From an uncultured Anaerolineaceae bacterium (GTDB taxonomy: Bacteria; Chloroflexota; Anaerolineae; Anaerolineales; Anaerolineaceae): a stretch of DNA of 7,631 nt. Shown piece after piece: positions 6,095 through 7,631 of the stretch. The position numbers and the translations under genes were made by a program. Under the pieces are notes generated by a model, which had not been told where the DNA came from, made no database searches, and saw nothing but the letters and a program-made list of their open reading frames with translations. The stretch lies in assembly GCA_937894825.1 (NCBI GenBank), contig CALCQT010000425.1:1-7631 (forward strand), read 5' to 3'. Position 1 is the stretch's first letter. Every line of letters starts with the position of its first letter.

Positions 6095-7631
6095 TTATTC
6101 CTTTATATTTTCTGTAATCAGGATATTGCCGGCGCCAGACAAACCGGCTAAAGTCGCGGCAGTTACCGTGATCGCAATGCCCAACGGGCAAAGAACATAA
6201 GCGATCCACGGATTGACGGTAAACTTGAACGTAGAGGCTCCAAACAGCGAGATCAACAAGCCGCCGAAGGATTCACCGGCGGTATTTGCCAACAGCGTCC
6301 CCAGTACGAGGCCCATGATCATGACGGCGCCTGCCCGGGCCAGATATTGCCGCCTGATATCCGTATTCGTAAACCCCAGCGATTTTGTGACGGCGATCGC
6401 GTAGCGATCCTTCGCCACCAGCATCTTCATGAATAACAGCAGGATCAAGCCACTGATCAATAAAGAAACGGCAATCGCGGCACCGGCAACTTTTTGCACA
6501 GCCGAAATCGTAGGCCCGAACGTTTGCGATAAATGCTCGTCAATACTGGCGACTTTCGCATAAGGATACGCTGCCGCGTATTCAGAAATTTTGCTTTCCT
6601 CCTGAACGTTATCAGCAAATTTGACCGGGATCTTCACCCAAAGGATGTCCGTTGAGGAATCCTTGAAACGCGCCTGGGCAGTTTTCCCGCCGTTTGTGAT
6701 GTCCGAATAAATCCCGGAAACAACCAGGCTTTTTTCTTCATTGTCCACCAGCAATGTGATGGTTTCGCCAGTAACGACCCCCAATTCATCAGCGTTCATG
6801 ATGGAGAGCGCGATCTCATTTTCGGATTCCGGTGCGTGACCGGCGTCGTATTGGATGGGGAATGCAGAATGGTCGCCCAGTTCCACCTTGATCCGTTTTG
6901 ATGAACCTTCCCCGGTTTTTACCTCGAATGACTTGCTGACGAATACCGCGTAGCTGGTGATGGCGGGATCCTGCGCAAACGCATCATCCATTGCCGCGGC
7001 TTTTTCAATCAAATTGTCGGTCTGTTGAATGCTGATGAGCACATCGGACAGACCGATTCCCATATAGGTCATAAAATCTTCGGAAGCCATGGTATTTGAA
7101 ATATTTTGCGGGACCAGCATGATGAAGGCCGCGATGACCAGGACTGCCAGCATGGTGAAATACAATCTTTTCCTGCCCAGCACATCTTTCAAACCGAGGA
7201 AAACATTGGTGCTGAAGAACCGGTTTTGGCTTAGTGTGAAGTGTTTTGCGCCGGCTGTTTTTTCCTGTACAGATCCATACCGGATTGCCTCTGCCGGCGA
7301 GATTTTGTTGAATCGCCGCAGCACAAGGTTTACGAAGGCGAGGATGGAAAGAAAGATGAGAACAACCCCCGCAATTCCGACCAACAACGCCAGCGACGCA
7401 TTATCCGCCTCACCCATATGCAGCCGGATATTCTCCAGCAGAAGGCCTTTGAACAAAAACGATAAGGCAAAACCGGACAGACAGCCAAAAAGCGCCAGCG
7501 CGGCATATTTGGAGAGGTAGATTTTCCGGATGTCCGAAATCCGCAGACCAATGGCTTTCATGACGCCAATTTCACGGGTTTCGTCTTCAATTTTGGCTAG
7601 CAGCGTAAAGCGGATGCACAGGAACGCGACA
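6095..7631 (-). CDS. FtsX-like (MacB type) ABC transporter permease, C-terminal part (N-terminus outside window)
   Basis: The frame is open to the right edge: upstream of the internal ATG at 7561 it still reads VAFLCIRFTLLAKIEDETR then EIGV, typical of an FtsX domain, so that ATG is not the start. The 511 visible residues contain the end of a first FtsX domain (membrane segments about 39-61 and 80-103), a cytoplasmic link, a segment at about 159-175, an extracytoplasmic domain of about 200 residues (176-378), and a second FtsX domain with segments at about 380-403, 431-451 and 476-498. The two halves are visibly duplicated: VMKAIGLRISDIRKIYL (about 23-39) matches VTKSLGFTNTDIRRQYL (about 414-430). 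The full protein is probably near 800 residues, inferred from the two-FtsX-domain layout. It ends 4 bases before the ATPase gene and forms the transporter with it. The large external domain suggests handling of peptides, lipids or antibiotics, but the substrate is unknown. Confidence 0.93.
   Translation of the reverse strand, partial: VAFLCIRFTLLAKIEDETREIGVMKAIGLRISDIRKIYLSKYAALALFGCLSGFALSFLFKGLLLENIRLHMGEADNASLALLVGIAGVVLIFLSILAFVNLVLRRFNKISPAEAIRYGSVQEKTAGAKHFTLSQNRFFSTNVFLGLKDVLGRKRLYFTMLAVLVIAAFIMLVPQNISNTMASEDFMTYMGIGLSDVLISIQQTDNLIEKAAAMDDAFAQDPAITSYAVFVSKSFEVKTGEGSSKRIKVELGDHSAFPIQYDAGHAPESENEIALSIMNADELGVVTGETITLLVDNEEKSLVVSGIYSDITNGGKTAQARFKDSSTDILWVKIPVKFADNVQEESKISEYAAAYPYAKVASIDEHLSQTFGPTISAVQKVAGAAIAVSLLISGLILLLFMKMLVAKDRYAIAVTKSLGFTNTDIRRQYLARAGAVMIMGLVLGTLLANTAGESFGGLLISLFGASTFKFTVNPWIAYVLCPLGIAITVTAATLAGLSGAGNILITENIKE

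Noticed and set aside
7330..7561. Treating the ATG at 7561 as the start of the permease
   Set aside because: The same frame continues without a stop to the window edge and encodes conserved FtsX-domain sequence, so the gene is cut by the window and does not start there.

Overview
This window looks like ordinary bacterial chromosome. It has two rightward genes on the left, four leftward genes on the right, and a roughly 660-base non-coding gap where the two sets converge. The mix of genes (a clostridial-type 2[4Fe-4S] ferredoxin, a PepF-type oligopeptidase, a CPBP membrane protease and a MacB/FtsX-type ABC transporter) suggests an anaerobe of moderate GC content. The wording of the cyclophilin and ferredoxin reminds me of Chloroflexota (Anaerolineae), but this is recall and not a search; a Firmicute is also possible.

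Left part (1-868, + strand): the C-terminal part of a cyclophilin-type peptidyl-prolyl isomerase, closed by a rho-independent terminator. Next comes a free-standing 57-residue ferredoxin gene with its own extended -10 promoter, a good Shine-Dalgarno and a perfect 22-bp inverted-repeat terminator.

Middle (869-1476): no convincing gene. The first 350 bases are unexplained AT-rich sequence. Bases 1221-1472 look like a replication-origin-type region: a 16% GC stretch, a GGGG cluster, two abutting DnaA-box-like 9-mers, then at least three more in the same orientation, and finally an inverted pair that also forms the terminator of the next gene. No dnaA/dnaN is present and all flanking genes point toward this region, so origin function is a hypothesis only.

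Right part (1477-7631, - strand, so transcribed right to left): two transcription units. The first, starting near 4325, is pepF followed after 26 bases by a nucleotidyltransferase-fold protein of unknown target, ending at the hairpin at 1442-1476. The second enters from beyond the right edge: an FtsX-like ABC permease (N-terminus missing), its MacB/LolD-type ATPase 4 bases later, and a CPBP-family intramembrane protease 25 bases after that, closed by a strong terminator at 4389-4416. The permease and ATPase form one exporter or mechanotransmission-type ABC system; the CPBP protease is probably cotranscribed and may have a linked envelope or peptide-resistance role (inference).
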